From: an uncultured Hyphomicrobiales bacterium
Lineage (GTDB): Bacteria > Pseudomonadota > Alphaproteobacteria > Rhizobiales > Xanthobacteraceae
Direction: 5' to 3'
NCBI GenBank assembly: GCA_903929045.1
Contig: CAIYTE010000056.1
Span: 1 to 64,000, forward strand
Length of the DNA: 64,000 bases
Below are positions 16,053 through 24,653 of this stretch, one piece after another; within the stretch, counting starts at the first letter, position 1, and each line of letters opens with the position of its first letter. A program made the position numbers and the translations under genes. The notes under the pieces are model-generated. The model saw only the letters and a program-made list of their open reading frames with translations, was not told the DNA's origin and did no database searches.

Positions 16053-16069
16053 TCGCGGATGTTACGCGC

Positions 16070-16888
16070 CTATTTCGCGAAGGCCGGAAACACCGGCAGC
16101 CTTTCGATGTCGCGCGCGTCGTGCTGGATGATGATTGTCGCCTTCAAATTCGTCGCGATGGACTTGAGGCGTTCGACCGAGGCGACGGTCTGCGCGCGAT
16201 CGTAATTGAACGCGGGCACGCCGACCTTATCGAGATTTTCGCGGAAGTGGACCGCATCGCCGCTCAGGACGACGGTGCCCATTCCCGCGAGCTTCACCAG
16301 CAGGCTCGAATGTCCCGGCGTATGGCCGGGCGTGCGCAGCACGACAACGGTGCCGTCTTCGAACACGTCCTTGTCGAGCGGCAGCGCTTCAACCTTGCTG
16401 TCGCTCTTGATCCAGCTTTCGAACGGCTTGAAGTTGACGCCCTGCGCCGGCTTCGGGCTGGAGATGGCTTCCCATTCCTTGGCGCCGATCAGCAGCGTCG
16501 CCTTGGGGAAGGAGGCGATCTGCCCGGTGTGGTCGGCGTGATAATGGCTGATGCCGACATATTTGATCTGGTCGGGCGTGACATTGATCTGCTTCAGATA
16601 GTCGACCAGGCTCGTCTTCGGCGCGACGTTCGGCGCGTTCATGGCGTGGCCGGTATCCCACAGCATGTAGTCGTCGCCATGCTTGATGAGATAGCAGCTG
16701 AAAACAAACTGCAGCTTCAGGTCGCCATAGGCGAAGGTGTCGGAGAAGCGCTGGTTGACCGGAGTTGGCGCTTGCGGCGTGCCGCAGTCGAAGCGCGCCA
16801 GCGAAACCTCGGCCGCGGCCAGTGCAGTGCCTGCGATTCCGGCCCACAGGCCGGCGCCGAGCGCGAGAATAGTCAGTGTCCGTTTCAT
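16070..16888 (-). CDS. Exported MBL-fold hydrolase, N-acyl-homoserine-lactonase-like
   Basis: 272 residues. The signal peptide is about 1-24 (LTILALGAGLWAGIAGTALA, then AAEV). The metallo-beta-lactamase metal site is complete: HYHADH, then TPGHTPGH, then LSGDAVHF and a later QHD. Domain order and spacing match the AHL-lactonase (AiiA/AttM-like) group, but periplasmic export is unusual for quorum-quenching enzymes. The real substrate could be another lactone or ester. The start at 16888 is set by the signal peptide. It is divergent from the RidA-like gene, 208 bp away. Confidence 0.87.
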   Translation of the reverse strand: MKRTLTILALGAGLWAGIAGTALAAAEVSLARFDCGTPQAPTPVNQRFSDTFAYGDLKLQFVFSCYLIKHGDDYMLWDTGHAMNAPNVAPKTSLVDYLKQINVTPDQIKYVGISHYHADHTGQIASFPKATLLIGAKEWEAISSPKPAQGVNFKPFESWIKSDSKVEALPLDKDVFEDGTVVVLRTPGHTPGHSSLLVKLAGMGTVVLSGDAVHFRENLDKVGVPAFNYDRAQTVASVERLKSIATNLKATIIIQHDARDIERLPVFPAFAK

Positions 16889-17096
16889 CGTTTCGTCCCC
16901 TGCATGAATTGTGACCCGGTCTTTTCGCGGCCGGTTGAAGGTCGCCCGGTGAGCAAACCCCGAGGCGTGAGAAATAGTCCGCACAGGATACACGCATGTG
17001 ACGGGTGGAGTAACGGGCCTTCGTCTTTGCGTCGGTTGCGAAGCCCGCCGATTGGCGATCTAGTATCGCCGGGTTCTGGTCACGTGAGGCGGCATC

Positions 17097-18410
17097 ATGA
17101 CGGCGGGCGCGAATTCGAAGACTTCTCGGCCCGCAACCGAGGCGATCCTCCCCGTCGATATTCCGAATACGCCCTGCCAGTGGGCGCGCGGCATCAAGGC
17201 CGGCCGCTGGCTGTTTGCCACCGGCCAATGCGGCACCGACTACGTCCACGGCATGGCGCCGGAAGTCTTGCAATCCGGCCATCCGTTCAACGGCCCGTCG
17301 CAATCGCATCGCGAAGCACAGTGCATTTTCAGGAACGTCGCCGAGGTTCTCGCCGCCGGTGGATCGAGCCCGAGCGACGTCGTCCGCATCGATCAGTTCT
17401 ATACGTCGGCCGATGTCGTCGATGGCTATCACCAGACGCGGCGTGAATTCTTCAAGGGACAAATCCCGCCCTCGACGTCGAACCTGCACCGGCGCTTTGC
17501 CCGTACGCAGCAGACCATGGACGTCCAGGTCATGGCGGCCGTTCCGGACGCCGATTTCCAGGTCCAGCACGGCAAGGCCGGCGCCTACCGGATTCATGCG
17601 AGCTCGGGTTACAGCCCGTCGCTGAGCGCCGGCGATTTTCGTTTCGTGCCCGGCCAGACCGCCGAAGCCTTGAAGGAAGAAGACGCGCCGGTCGATCCGG
17701 AAGCCAAGCGTGCCCACGGATTGTGGAAGGGCACGCCGATCATGCTCGAGACCGACTTCATCATCAAAAGAAAGCTGAAGCCGACGCTTGAGGCCGCAGG
17801 CGCGGGTCTCGATACGGTCGTCAAGGCGCAGGTCTATCTGCGCGATCAGAACGACATTCCCGGCTTCCGGCATGTCTGGAAGCAACATTTTCCGGTTGAG
17901 CCAGCAACGACGATCATCGCGACGGAAACGCCGGCCTTCATCATGGCGGAGCTGCGCATCGAGATTAATACGATCTCGCTGATCAAAGACGGCAAGACCA
18001 AGAAGGAAGTCATCGCGCCGGTTGCGCCGTTGTTCGACGGCGCCACGACGGCGGTGCGCGCCGGCGATCTGCTGTTCATCTCCGGCCTGATGGCGATGCG
18101 CGATGGATCGCTCATCCCCGAGGCGCGAACAGATGCGACGCAGCCTTTCTTTGCCGCCCCGGTGAAGCACGAAATGCGCGAGATCCTCGCTCAAGCCGAC
18201 GCGATCTGCCGCGCCGCCGGCACCAGCCTGCAAAACGCGGTGCGCATCAAGCAATTCCATTCCGATCTCGCCGATCTTCCGGCGACGTTGGAGGTCTGGT
18301 CCGAAGCGATGAACGGCGCGCCGTTGCCGCTCTCCGCCGTCGAGGTTCCCTGGCAGGCGGTGCCGGACGCGCGCCTGCTGGTCGATCTTTGGGTCTACGT
18401 CCCGCAGTAG
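17097..18410 (+). CDS. Triple RidA/YjgF-like protein
   Basis: 437 residues made of three consecutive RidA-like units. Unit 1 is about 17-157 (WLFATGQCGTD, then VVRIDQFYTSADVVDGY). Unit 2 is about 163-300 (FRFVPGQTAEA, then VVKAQVYLRDQNDIPGF). Unit 3 is about 302-437 (LLFISGLMAMRDG, then AVRIKQFHSDLADLPA). Standard RidA proteins have one unit of about 130 residues and form trimers, so this could be a single-chain pseudo-trimer. The Arg of the canonical PxRxxVxV active-site segment is missing in all three (PSTSN, PATTI, PLPLS). Ordinary enamine/imine deaminase activity is therefore doubtful. It is followed after 95 bp by a Bug receptor. No signal peptide. Confidence 0.83.
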   Translation: MTAGANSKTSRPATEAILPVDIPNTPCQWARGIKAGRWLFATGQCGTDYVHGMAPEVLQSGHPFNGPSQSHREAQCIFRNVAEVLAAGGSSPSDVVRIDQFYTSADVVDGYHQTRREFFKGQIPPSTSNLHRRFARTQQTMDVQVMAAVPDADFQVQHGKAGAYRIHASSGYSPSLSAGDFRFVPGQTAEALKEEDAPVDPEAKRAHGLWKGTPIMLETDFIIKRKLKPTLEAAGAGLDTVVKAQVYLRDQNDIPGFRHVWKQHFPVEPATTIIATETPAFIMAELRIEINTISLIKDGKTKKEVIAPVAPLFDGATTAVRAGDLLFISGLMAMRDGSLIPEARTDATQPFFAAPVKHEMREILAQADAICRAAGTSLQNAVRIKQFHSDLADLPATLEVWSEAMNGAPLPLSAVEVPWQAVPDARLLVDLWVYVPQ

Positions 18411-18505
18411 GAGCGTGCGGTCCAACCGGCATGCTCTCGATGCTTGCTGGTCCATATCTTGCTTCAGTTTCGCCGGGCAGATGCCGATGCGTTGAAGGAG
18501 TTGAT

Positions 18506-19477
18506 ATGACGTTACGACGAATGCTGGGAGCGACGATCGCCGGTGTGACATTGCTGGCGTCGATGACGGCGGGATACGCCGAGGAATGGCCGAGCCGGAC
18601 GGTCAAAGTGATCGTGCCTTACGGCGTTGGTGGTGTCACTGACACGATGGCGCGTCTGACCGCCGACAAGCTCGGCAAGATCTTCAATCAGACCTTCATC
18701 ATCGAGAACAAGCCCGGTGCCGGCGGCGCGCTCGGCGTCAACACCGCCATGAATGCGGCGCAGGACGGCTACACCATTCTGTTCATCGGAAGCACGATGT
18801 TTACGGTTTTACCACTGGCGCAGAATGTGAACTACGTGCCGCTGAAGGACCTCGTGCCCGTCAGCATCACCGGCACCAACGGCATGGTAATGGTGGTCGT
18901 CAAGGATGCGCCTTATTCGACGTTGCGTGAATTCATCGATTACGCCAAAGCCAATCCCGGCAAGCTGACCTATGCGAGCGGGGGGCCTGCCACCAACAAT
19001 CATCTCGACACGGCGTATCTCGCCGGCCGCGAGAAGATGGACATGGTGCATGTACCGTTCCAGGGCGGGCAGGCGGCGTTGACCGCGGTGCTCGCGAACA
19101 CGGTCGATATGCATTTCGGCAATTCGTCCGACCTCGTCGAGCCGGTCAAAGCCGGGACGGTGAAGGCGCTCGCCGTGTCGACACGCACGCGCATGCCGCA
19201 ATTTCCGAATGTGCCAACCGTCGCGGAAACAGTGCCGGGCTATGAATACGTCGCGTGGAACGGCTACGCCGTCACCAGCGGCGTTCCCAAGGAAGTCATC
19301 GACCGCCTCGCCGGCGCCTTGCAGGCCATCGCCAAGGACCCGGACGTCATCAAGGTTTTCGGCAATCTGGGGATTGAATCGGTTGGCAGCACGCCGGAGG
19401 AGGCCGTCGCGAGCCTGCGCAAGGACATGCCGGTCTATTCCGAAATGGTCGACATGGCCGGTGTGCGGAAAAAATAG
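18506..19477 (+). CDS. Bug/TctC-family tripartite transporter substrate-binding protein
   Basis: 323 residues. The signal peptide is about 1-27 (ending AGYAEE). It is followed by the standard Bug opening WPSRTVKVIVPYGVGGVTDT and then IIENKPGAGGALG. The PFQGGQAALTAVLANTVDM block and the closing region are family-typical. It is a periplasmic receptor, usually for carboxylates. No TctA/TctB membrane partners are in the window, so it is an orphan receptor, which is common for this family. The start follows a GAAGGAG ribosome-binding site. The triple-RidA gene just upstream may be in the same unit. Confidence 0.92.
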   Translation: MTLRRMLGATIAGVTLLASMTAGYAEEWPSRTVKVIVPYGVGGVTDTMARLTADKLGKIFNQTFIIENKPGAGGALGVNTAMNAAQDGYTILFIGSTMFTVLPLAQNVNYVPLKDLVPVSITGTNGMVMVVVKDAPYSTLREFIDYAKANPGKLTYASGGPATNNHLDTAYLAGREKMDMVHVPFQGGQAALTAVLANTVDMHFGNSSDLVEPVKAGTVKALAVSTRTRMPQFPNVPTVAETVPGYEYVAWNGYAVTSGVPKEVIDRLAGALQAIAKDPDVIKVFGNLGIESVGSTPEEAVASLRKDMPVYSEMVDMAGVRKK

Positions 19478-19523
19478 CGTCTTTAACTTGTGCCGCTGGA
19501 GGGTGCTGGCCTAGACGGACCCC

Positions 19524-20756
19524 ATGTCCGACACGCCAGCGCCCGAAAGCCCGGCTCCTGACGAAGCCGCCCATCGGCGCGCCTTCGTCAGTTTCATCGC
19601 GGCCGATACGTTGTTCAGTTGCGCGGAAGACATCATCGTCGTCGCGGTCGGCTGGCTCGTTTACATCAAAACGCAGAGCACCTTTGCCGTCGGCATGATC
19701 GGCTTGGCCGGTTTCGCGCCGTCGATCCTGCTGTCGCTGTTCACGGGCCTCGCCACCGACCGCTTCGACCGGCGGCTGGTGCTGGCGATATGCGGTGCCG
19801 GCCTGACGACCGGCGCGGTGATGCTGTGTATCGCCGCGCAACGGGATGCGGTGTGGCCTGTCTATGCGATTGTTTTCTTCATCGGCATTGCCAAAGCCTT
19901 TCTCGGGCCCGTGAGCAAAGCGCTCGTGCCCAATCTCGTCCGGCCCGGTGAACTCACCCGGGGATTGGCGCTTGCCAATTCGTTCGGCGGCACCGCGCGC
20001 CTGATGGCGCCCGCGCTCGGCGGCGTCCTGTATCTGCTCGGACCGGTGGCGCCGTTTCTTGCCGCTGTCGTCGCAGCCGGTGCGGGTGTCGTCTGCTGCA
20101 TCGGGATCGGCAGGCGGCCGCCGGAGAACGCGATGTCCAACATGAAGTGGTCGACCCTGGTGGCCGGCTTCGTCTTCATCTGGTCGGCGCCGGTCGTCAT
20201 GGCGGCCATGGGGCTCGATCTCGCCGCCGTGCTGCTCGGCGGTGCCACGGCCTTGATGCCGTATTTCGCGCAGGAGATTTTTCACGCCGGCCCCTGGGCG
20301 CTTGGCATGATGCGAACCGCGCCGGCCATCGGCGGGCTGCTGATTTCGTTCGGTCTGGCGTATTGGCCGTTGCGGCGCTGGGCCGGGCCGACACTGCTGG
20401 TCGTCGTCGCGCTTTACGGTCTGGCGACCATCGGCTTTGGCCTGTCGACGAACCTCTTCGTCGCGCTCGGCTTCCTCGCCATCCTCGGTGCGTCGGATTC
20501 TGTCAGCATGCTGGTCCGCCAGTCGCTGGTGCAGGCCAATACGCCGGACGCAATGCGCGGCCGGGTCAGCGCCGTGCACACCTTGATTGCCGGGGCCTCC
20601 GGCGAACTGGGCGAGTTCGAGTCCGGGCTTTTGTCGGCGGGCATTGGTGTCGTGCCCTGTATCGTGGTCGGCGGCGCCGCTGCGGTTATTGCCGCGGCTT
20701 TATTTGCGATCCTAGTACCGGAGCTGCGCCGCACCGATCGGGTGGAGCGCGTTTAG
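19524..20756 (+). CDS. MFS transporter (EntS/MFS_3-like)
   Basis: 410 residues with about 12 membrane helices. The N-terminal half contains the cytoplasmic loop TGLATDRFDRRLVLAICG (variant of the GxxxDRxxRR MFS motif) and AIVFFIGIAKAFLGPVSKALVP, as in the MFS_3 (EntS-like) exporter group. The second half has MRGRVSAVHTLIAGASGELGEFESG, also characteristic. Export of a small molecule (siderophore, drug or metabolite) is plausible, but no biosynthetic cluster is nearby to define it. It ends 69 bp before the CobW GTPase. Confidence 0.88.
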   Translation: MSDTPAPESPAPDEAAHRRAFVSFIAADTLFSCAEDIIVVAVGWLVYIKTQSTFAVGMIGLAGFAPSILLSLFTGLATDRFDRRLVLAICGAGLTTGAVMLCIAAQRDAVWPVYAIVFFIGIAKAFLGPVSKALVPNLVRPGELTRGLALANSFGGTARLMAPALGGVLYLLGPVAPFLAAVVAAGAGVVCCIGIGRRPPENAMSNMKWSTLVAGFVFIWSAPVVMAAMGLDLAAVLLGGATALMPYFAQEIFHAGPWALGMMRTAPAIGGLLISFGLAYWPLRRWAGPTLLVVVALYGLATIGFGLSTNLFVALGFLAILGASDSVSMLVRQSLVQANTPDAMRGRVSAVHTLIAGASGELGEFESGLLSAGIGVVPCIVVGGAAAVIAAALFAILVPELRRTDRVERV

Positions 20757-20825
20757 GCCGGAATTGGCTCCTTTTGCACCTCCGGCCCCGACCCCCTATA
20801 TGTCTCCCCCAAGGAGACCCCGCTC

Positions 20826-21884
20826 ATGGCTACCCCCGCGACCGCCCCCGAAAAGATCCCCGTGACCGTGCTCACCGGCTACCTCGGCGCCGGCAAAACC
20901 ACGCTGTTGAACCGCATTTTGTCGGAGCCGCACGGCAAGAAATACGCCGTCATCGTCAATGAGTTCGGCGAAATCGGCATCGACAACGAACTGGTCGTGA
21001 ACGCGGACGAAGAAGTGTTCGAGATGAACAACGGCTGCATCTGCTGCACCGTGCGCGGCGACCTGGTGCGCATCATTGATGGGTTGATGCGTCGCAAGGG
21101 CAAGTTCGACGCCATCATCGTCGAAACGACGGGGCTCGCCGATCCGGCGCCGGTGGCGCAAACCTTTTTCATGGACGAAAACGTCGGCGCCAAGACCAAG
21201 CTCGATGCCGTCGTGACGGTGGCCGACGCCAAGTGGCTCAAGGACCGTCTCAAGGACGCGCCCGAGGCCAAGAACCAGATCGCGTTCGCCGACGTCATCC
21301 TGTTAAATAAGACCGACCTCGTGACGCCCGCCGAGCTGACGGAAGTCGAAGCGCGCATCCGCGGCATCAATCCGTACGCGCGGCTGCACCGCACCCAACG
21401 CTCGCAGATCGATATCGCCGAGGTGCTGGACCGCAATGCCTTCGACCTCGATCGCATCCTCGACATCGAGCCGGCGTTCCTCGAGGCTGGTGACGATCAT
21501 GATCATCACCACGACCGCGACCATCATCACGGGCATGATCATGACCACGGTCACCATCATCACGGTGGTTTGAAGCATTATCACGACGAAGACATGCAAT
21601 CGATTTCGATGAAGACCGACAAACCGATCGATCCGGACAAGTTTTTCCCGTGGGTTCAGAATCTCGTGGCGACCGACGGCAAGGATATTTTGCGCACCAA
21701 GGGCATCATCAACTTCAAGGACGATCCCGAGCGCTATGTGTTCCAAGGCGTGCACATGATCCTCGACGGCGATCATCAGCGTAAATGGAAAGAGGGCGAG
21801 ACGCGCGACAGCCGCATCGTCTTCATCGGCCGCCACTTGCCGGAAGATAAAATCCGCAAGGGTTTCGAAAGCTGCGTTGCCTAA
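20826..21884 (+). CDS. CobW/COG0523-family GTP-binding metallochaperone with His-rich loop
   Basis: 352 residues. The GTPase motifs are GYLGAGKTT (18-26), the family-defining Cys motif CICC (Cys71, Cys73, Cys74) and the NKTD base-specificity motif in [11 protein letters not shown] run of more than 15 His with Asp and Gly separates the GTPase domain from the C-terminal CobW_C domain (about 221-250). This is a metal-binding loop typical of the zinc-linked (YjiA/ZagA/ZigA-like) members. No cobalamin genes are nearby, so zinc or another divalent metal is the likely cargo. The WD40 gene that overlaps or abuts its stop looks like a partner. I see no Zur-like box in the 69 bp upstream. Confidence 0.92.
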   Translation: MATPATAPEKIPVTVLTGYLGAGKTTLLNRILSEPHGKKYAVIVNEFGEIGIDNELVVNADEEVFEMNNGCICCTVRGDLVRIIDGLMRRKGKFDAIIVETTGLADPAPVAQTFFMDENVGAKTKLDAVVTVADAKWLKDRLKDAPEAKNQIAFADVILLNKTDLVTPAELTEVEARIRGINPYARLHRTQRSQIDIAEVLDRNAFDLDRILDIEPAFLEAGDDHDHHHDRDHHHGHDHDHGHHHHGGLKHYHDEDMQSISMKTDKPIDPDKFFPWVQNLVATDGKDILRTKGIINFKDDPERYVFQGVHMILDGDHQRKWKEGETRDSRIVFIGRHLPEDKIRKGFESCVA

Positions 21885-21888
21885 TCAC

Positions 21889-22884
21889 GTGACCGAAGCG
21901 CCCATTCCCTCGCTCTCTGATCGCGTCCGTTCCGTCAAAGCGGATGCGGCCATCGTCGGCGTACACTTTTTCGGCGGCACGCCGGTGTTCGTGCTGGGCG
22001 AGGAGGCGCTGCTCTACGTGCGCAGCAGCGATCAGGATCGCGTCGCCGTCCATGGCGGCGGCATTCTCGCCAGTACGTCGGATGGCGACCGCATCGTTAC
22101 CGGCGGTGATGACGGCAAGCTGATTTCCACCGACATCGACGGTGAAAGCGAGACTATCGCCACCGACGAGAAGAAGCGCTGGATCGATCAGGTCGCGCTC
22201 GGCCCCGACGGCGCAGTGGCGTGGTCGGCCGGCAAGGTCGCGCATGTGCGAACCGGCAAAGGTGAGTTGCGCAGTGTCGAGGCGCCATCAACCGTGGCGG
22301 GCCTTTGTTTCGCGCCGAAGGGCATGCGGCTGGCCATTGCGCACTACAATGGTGCGTCGCTCTGGTTTCCCAATGCCGCTGCGGCGCCGACCAAATTCGA
22401 ATGGAAGGGTTCGCACCTCGCGGTGACCATCAGTCCCGACGGCAAATTCCTGATGACGGCGATGCAGGAGTCGACCTTGCATGGCTGGCGGATCACGGAC
22501 GCCAAGAACATGCGTATGTCCGGGTATTCGGCGCGGGTCAGAAGCATGAACTGGACCGCGGACGGCAAATTCCTCGCCACCTCCGGCTCCGAACAGCTGA
22601 TTTTGTGGCCCTTCGACGGCAAGGACGGCCCGATGGGCCGCCAACCGACCATGCTGGCGCCATCCGACTCGCGCGTGGCGATGGTCGCCTGTCATCCGAA
22701 GCAGCCTGTGGTCGCCACCGGCTATGCCGACGGGCGTGTCGTGCTCGTCCGCATCGACGACGGCGCGTTGATCGAGGCGAGGGCGGCGGATGGCCAGCCG
22801 ATCACGGCGCTGGGCTGGGACGGCGCCGGCCGCATCGTGGCGTTTGGCACTGAATCCGGCGACGCCGGAATTCTGACGCTCTGA
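21889..22884 (+). CDS. WD40-repeat protein linked to CobW
   Basis: 331 residues from a GTG beginning (M)TEAPIPSLSDRV. An in-frame TTG 12 nt upstream would overlap the cobW stop and cannot be excluded. The repeats are visible as GDRIVTGGDDGKL, GMRLAIAHYNGASLWF, DGKFLMTAMQESTLHGW, DGKFLATSGSEQLILWPF and QPVVATGYADGRVVLVR, giving a predicted seven-blade propeller. It has no signal peptide. Its tight spacing with the CobW-type GTPase suggests a scaffold for, or client interaction of, the metallochaperone; this is inference from synteny. Confidence 0.87.
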   Translation: MTEAPIPSLSDRVRSVKADAAIVGVHFFGGTPVFVLGEEALLYVRSSDQDRVAVHGGGILASTSDGDRIVTGGDDGKLISTDIDGESETIATDEKKRWIDQVALGPDGAVAWSAGKVAHVRTGKGELRSVEAPSTVAGLCFAPKGMRLAIAHYNGASLWFPNAAAAPTKFEWKGSHLAVTISPDGKFLMTAMQESTLHGWRITDAKNMRMSGYSARVRSMNWTADGKFLATSGSEQLILWPFDGKDGPMGRQPTMLAPSDSRVAMVACHPKQPVVATGYADGRVVLVRIDDGALIEARAADGQPITALGWDGAGRIVAFGTESGDAGILTL

Positions 22885-22999
22885 CCGTATTTCGACACGA
22901 TTACCCCGAAAGCTGATGACAGGTTTAGTTCCGGGATTCGGAACCAATCCTCATGGCAACGGATTGCCATGCGCCATTCACACGGGGCTCAAGATCTCT

Positions 23000-24580
23000 A
23001 TGAATATTTCGACGTTTAAACGACTGGCGATGGTTCTCCTTGCGGGCACAACGCTCGCGGCGGCTGCGGTGCCGGTATCGCTGGTGAGTGCTTCGCTGAC
23101 GCCGGCCTACGCGCAGCCGGTTGATGAATTTCGCGTCGCGCTGGAGCCTTACGGCGAGTGGCAGCGGCATCCGCGCTGGGGCGACGTGTGGACCCCCGAC
23201 ATGCGGCCGCGTGGCTGGCGTCCCTACACGGTCGGGCACTGGATCTATACGGACGACTGGGGCTGGTACTGGGTTTCCGACGACGACGAAGCCGATTGGG
23301 GCTGGGTCACCTACCATTACGGCCGCTGGATCAATGAACGTGGACGTTGGTTCTGGGTGCCGGGCGAAGACTGGTCGCCGGGCTGGGTCGATTGGCGGCG
23401 TGGCGATCGCTACGTCGGCTGGGCTGCGCTGCCGCCTGATGACGTAATCTACGAATACAACGACAATCCGGCGTACTGGACGTTCGTCGAGCCGCGCTAC
23501 GTGGCCGCGCCGCGTCCGCGCCGGTTCTTCCTGCCGCCGCCGCGTACCATGGATGCTTTGCGCGCGACCGTGATCGTCAATCGCGCCTTCCGCACCGACC
23601 GGAGAATCTCCGTCAATCCGGGCATTTCCCCGGCCTATATCGGCGCCGCGGCGCGGCGGCCGATTGAAACCTATCGCGTGCAGCCGCGCATCCTTGCCGG
23701 AACGCAAGGTGTCGATGGTGCGGTAACGATCAGACGCGAGCAACTCGAACAGCGCGGTCCGCGTCCGCCGGGCGGGCCAGGGGGACCGCGCGGTCCTCGA
23801 CCTGGGCCAGGGCCAAGTCCAATAGCGCCGCTGCAGGTGCAGCAGACCAGCACGGTTCAGCCCGCGGCGACCGTGCCGCCGCCGCAAGCGTTGCCGCAAG
23901 GCCAGTCGGGCCGGATTGGTTCGCATCCGCCGCGCGCGGCGCAAGGCGCCACGCCGGCACCGATGCCGGCACAGCAACCGGCACCCAATGCGCCGCCCCC
24001 GGGCGCGCCGAATGTTCAGCGTCCCGCAGGCGCAGGGGGTCCGCCTGCTGGCGCGCCGCCACGGCAGGGAGTACCGCAAGGTGCGCCCGGAGCTGGTGCG
24101 CCACCGCCACGTCCATCGCAACCGCCTGCGTCACCGCCACCACCATCGCAGTCGCCCGCTGCTGCGCCGCTATCGCCGCCACCTGCGGCAGCACCTGCGG
24201 CTCCGCCACCACCACCCGTGAATGCAGCACCGCCGCCGCCGCGTCCGGCACCGCCAGCACCACCGGTCGCGCGTCCTAGCGAACCGCCGCCGGCACGGCC
24301 CGAGCGAGCCGTTGCGCCACCGGCTCCGCCGGCGTCACCGCCTGCCGCGCAACCGCGACCGGTAGCGCCGCCGCCCGTGGCGCGTCCGCCAGAACCGCCT
24401 GCGCCGCCACCCGTTGCGCGTCCGGCTCCACCATCGCCGCCGCCTGCAGCGGCACCGCCTGTGGCCGCGCCGGCACCACCGTCGCCACCACCGGCAGCTG
24501 CTCCACCGCGGCCCGCCGGCCCGCCTGCTGGCGCTCCGCCACCGGCGAAAAAGGGACCGCCGCCGGAAGAGAAGAAATAG
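23000..24580 (+). CDS. DUF6600 protein with long Pro/Ala-rich tail
   Basis: 526 residues. A signal peptide covers about 1-40 (MVLLAGTTLAAAAVPVSL, ending PAYAQP). Residues about 42-170 are extremely Trp/Tyr-rich, with repeated GxW units (GEWQRHPRWGDVWTP, HWIYTDDWGWYWVS, WGWVTYHYGRW, RGRWFWVPGEDW). This is the DUF6600 pattern. From about 270 to the end the protein is almost only Pro, Ala, Gly and Arg (about 250 residues) and ends PPPEEKK. It is predicted to be a cell-envelope protein with an extended disordered tail that could span the periplasm. The mRNA ends at the terminator at 24604-24632. Function unknown. Confidence 0.85.
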   Translation: MNISTFKRLAMVLLAGTTLAAAAVPVSLVSASLTPAYAQPVDEFRVALEPYGEWQRHPRWGDVWTPDMRPRGWRPYTVGHWIYTDDWGWYWVSDDDEADWGWVTYHYGRWINERGRWFWVPGEDWSPGWVDWRRGDRYVGWAALPPDDVIYEYNDNPAYWTFVEPRYVAAPRPRRFFLPPPRTMDALRATVIVNRAFRTDRRISVNPGISPAYIGAAARRPIETYRVQPRILAGTQGVDGAVTIRREQLEQRGPRPPGGPGGPRGPRPGPGPSPIAPLQVQQTSTVQPAATVPPPQALPQGQSGRIGSHPPRAAQGATPAPMPAQQPAPNAPPPGAPNVQRPAGAGGPPAGAPPRQGVPQGAPGAGAPPPRPSQPPASPPPPSQSPAAAPLSPPPAAAPAAPPPPPVNAAPPPPRPAPPAPPVARPSEPPPARPERAVAPPAPPASPPAAQPRPVAPPPVARPPEPPAPPPVARPAPPSPPPAAAPPVAAPAPPSPPPAAAPPRPAGPPAGAPPPAKKGPPPEEKK

Positions 24581-24603
24581 CGCGGCTGATATCGCGCAAA
24601 ACA

Positions 24604-24632
24604 AAACGGGCGGCCGCAAGGGCCGCCCGTTT
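24604..24632. terminator. Bidirectional terminator between the DUF6600 gene and hss
   Basis: A perfect 12-bp stem, AAACGGGCGGCC / GGCCGCCCGTTT, with a 5-nt loop. A-rich sequence lies on the left and T-rich on the right. It sits in the 73-bp gap between convergent stops, so it can terminate both transcripts. Confidence 0.85.
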
Positions 24633-24653
24633 CATTTCAGAAATGCGCGATGC

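Noticed and set aside
16389-18551. 720-residue minus-strand reading frame across the MBL and triple-RidA genes
   Set aside because: It is antisense to clear family members on both strands. Its translation is Arg/His-rich without domain motifs and without a ribosome-binding site, a normal shadow in high-GC DNA.
20757-20825. Zur-like box upstream of the CobW GTPase
   Set aside because: No stretch with the AT-rich palindromic core seen at znuA and zevA is present in these 69 bp.
21480-21570. Possible CRISPR or tandem DNA repeat (CATCATCAC-like) in the CobW gene
   Set aside because: These are codons for a His-rich metal-binding loop, with no spacer structure. The same explanation applies to 36210-36360 in zevB.
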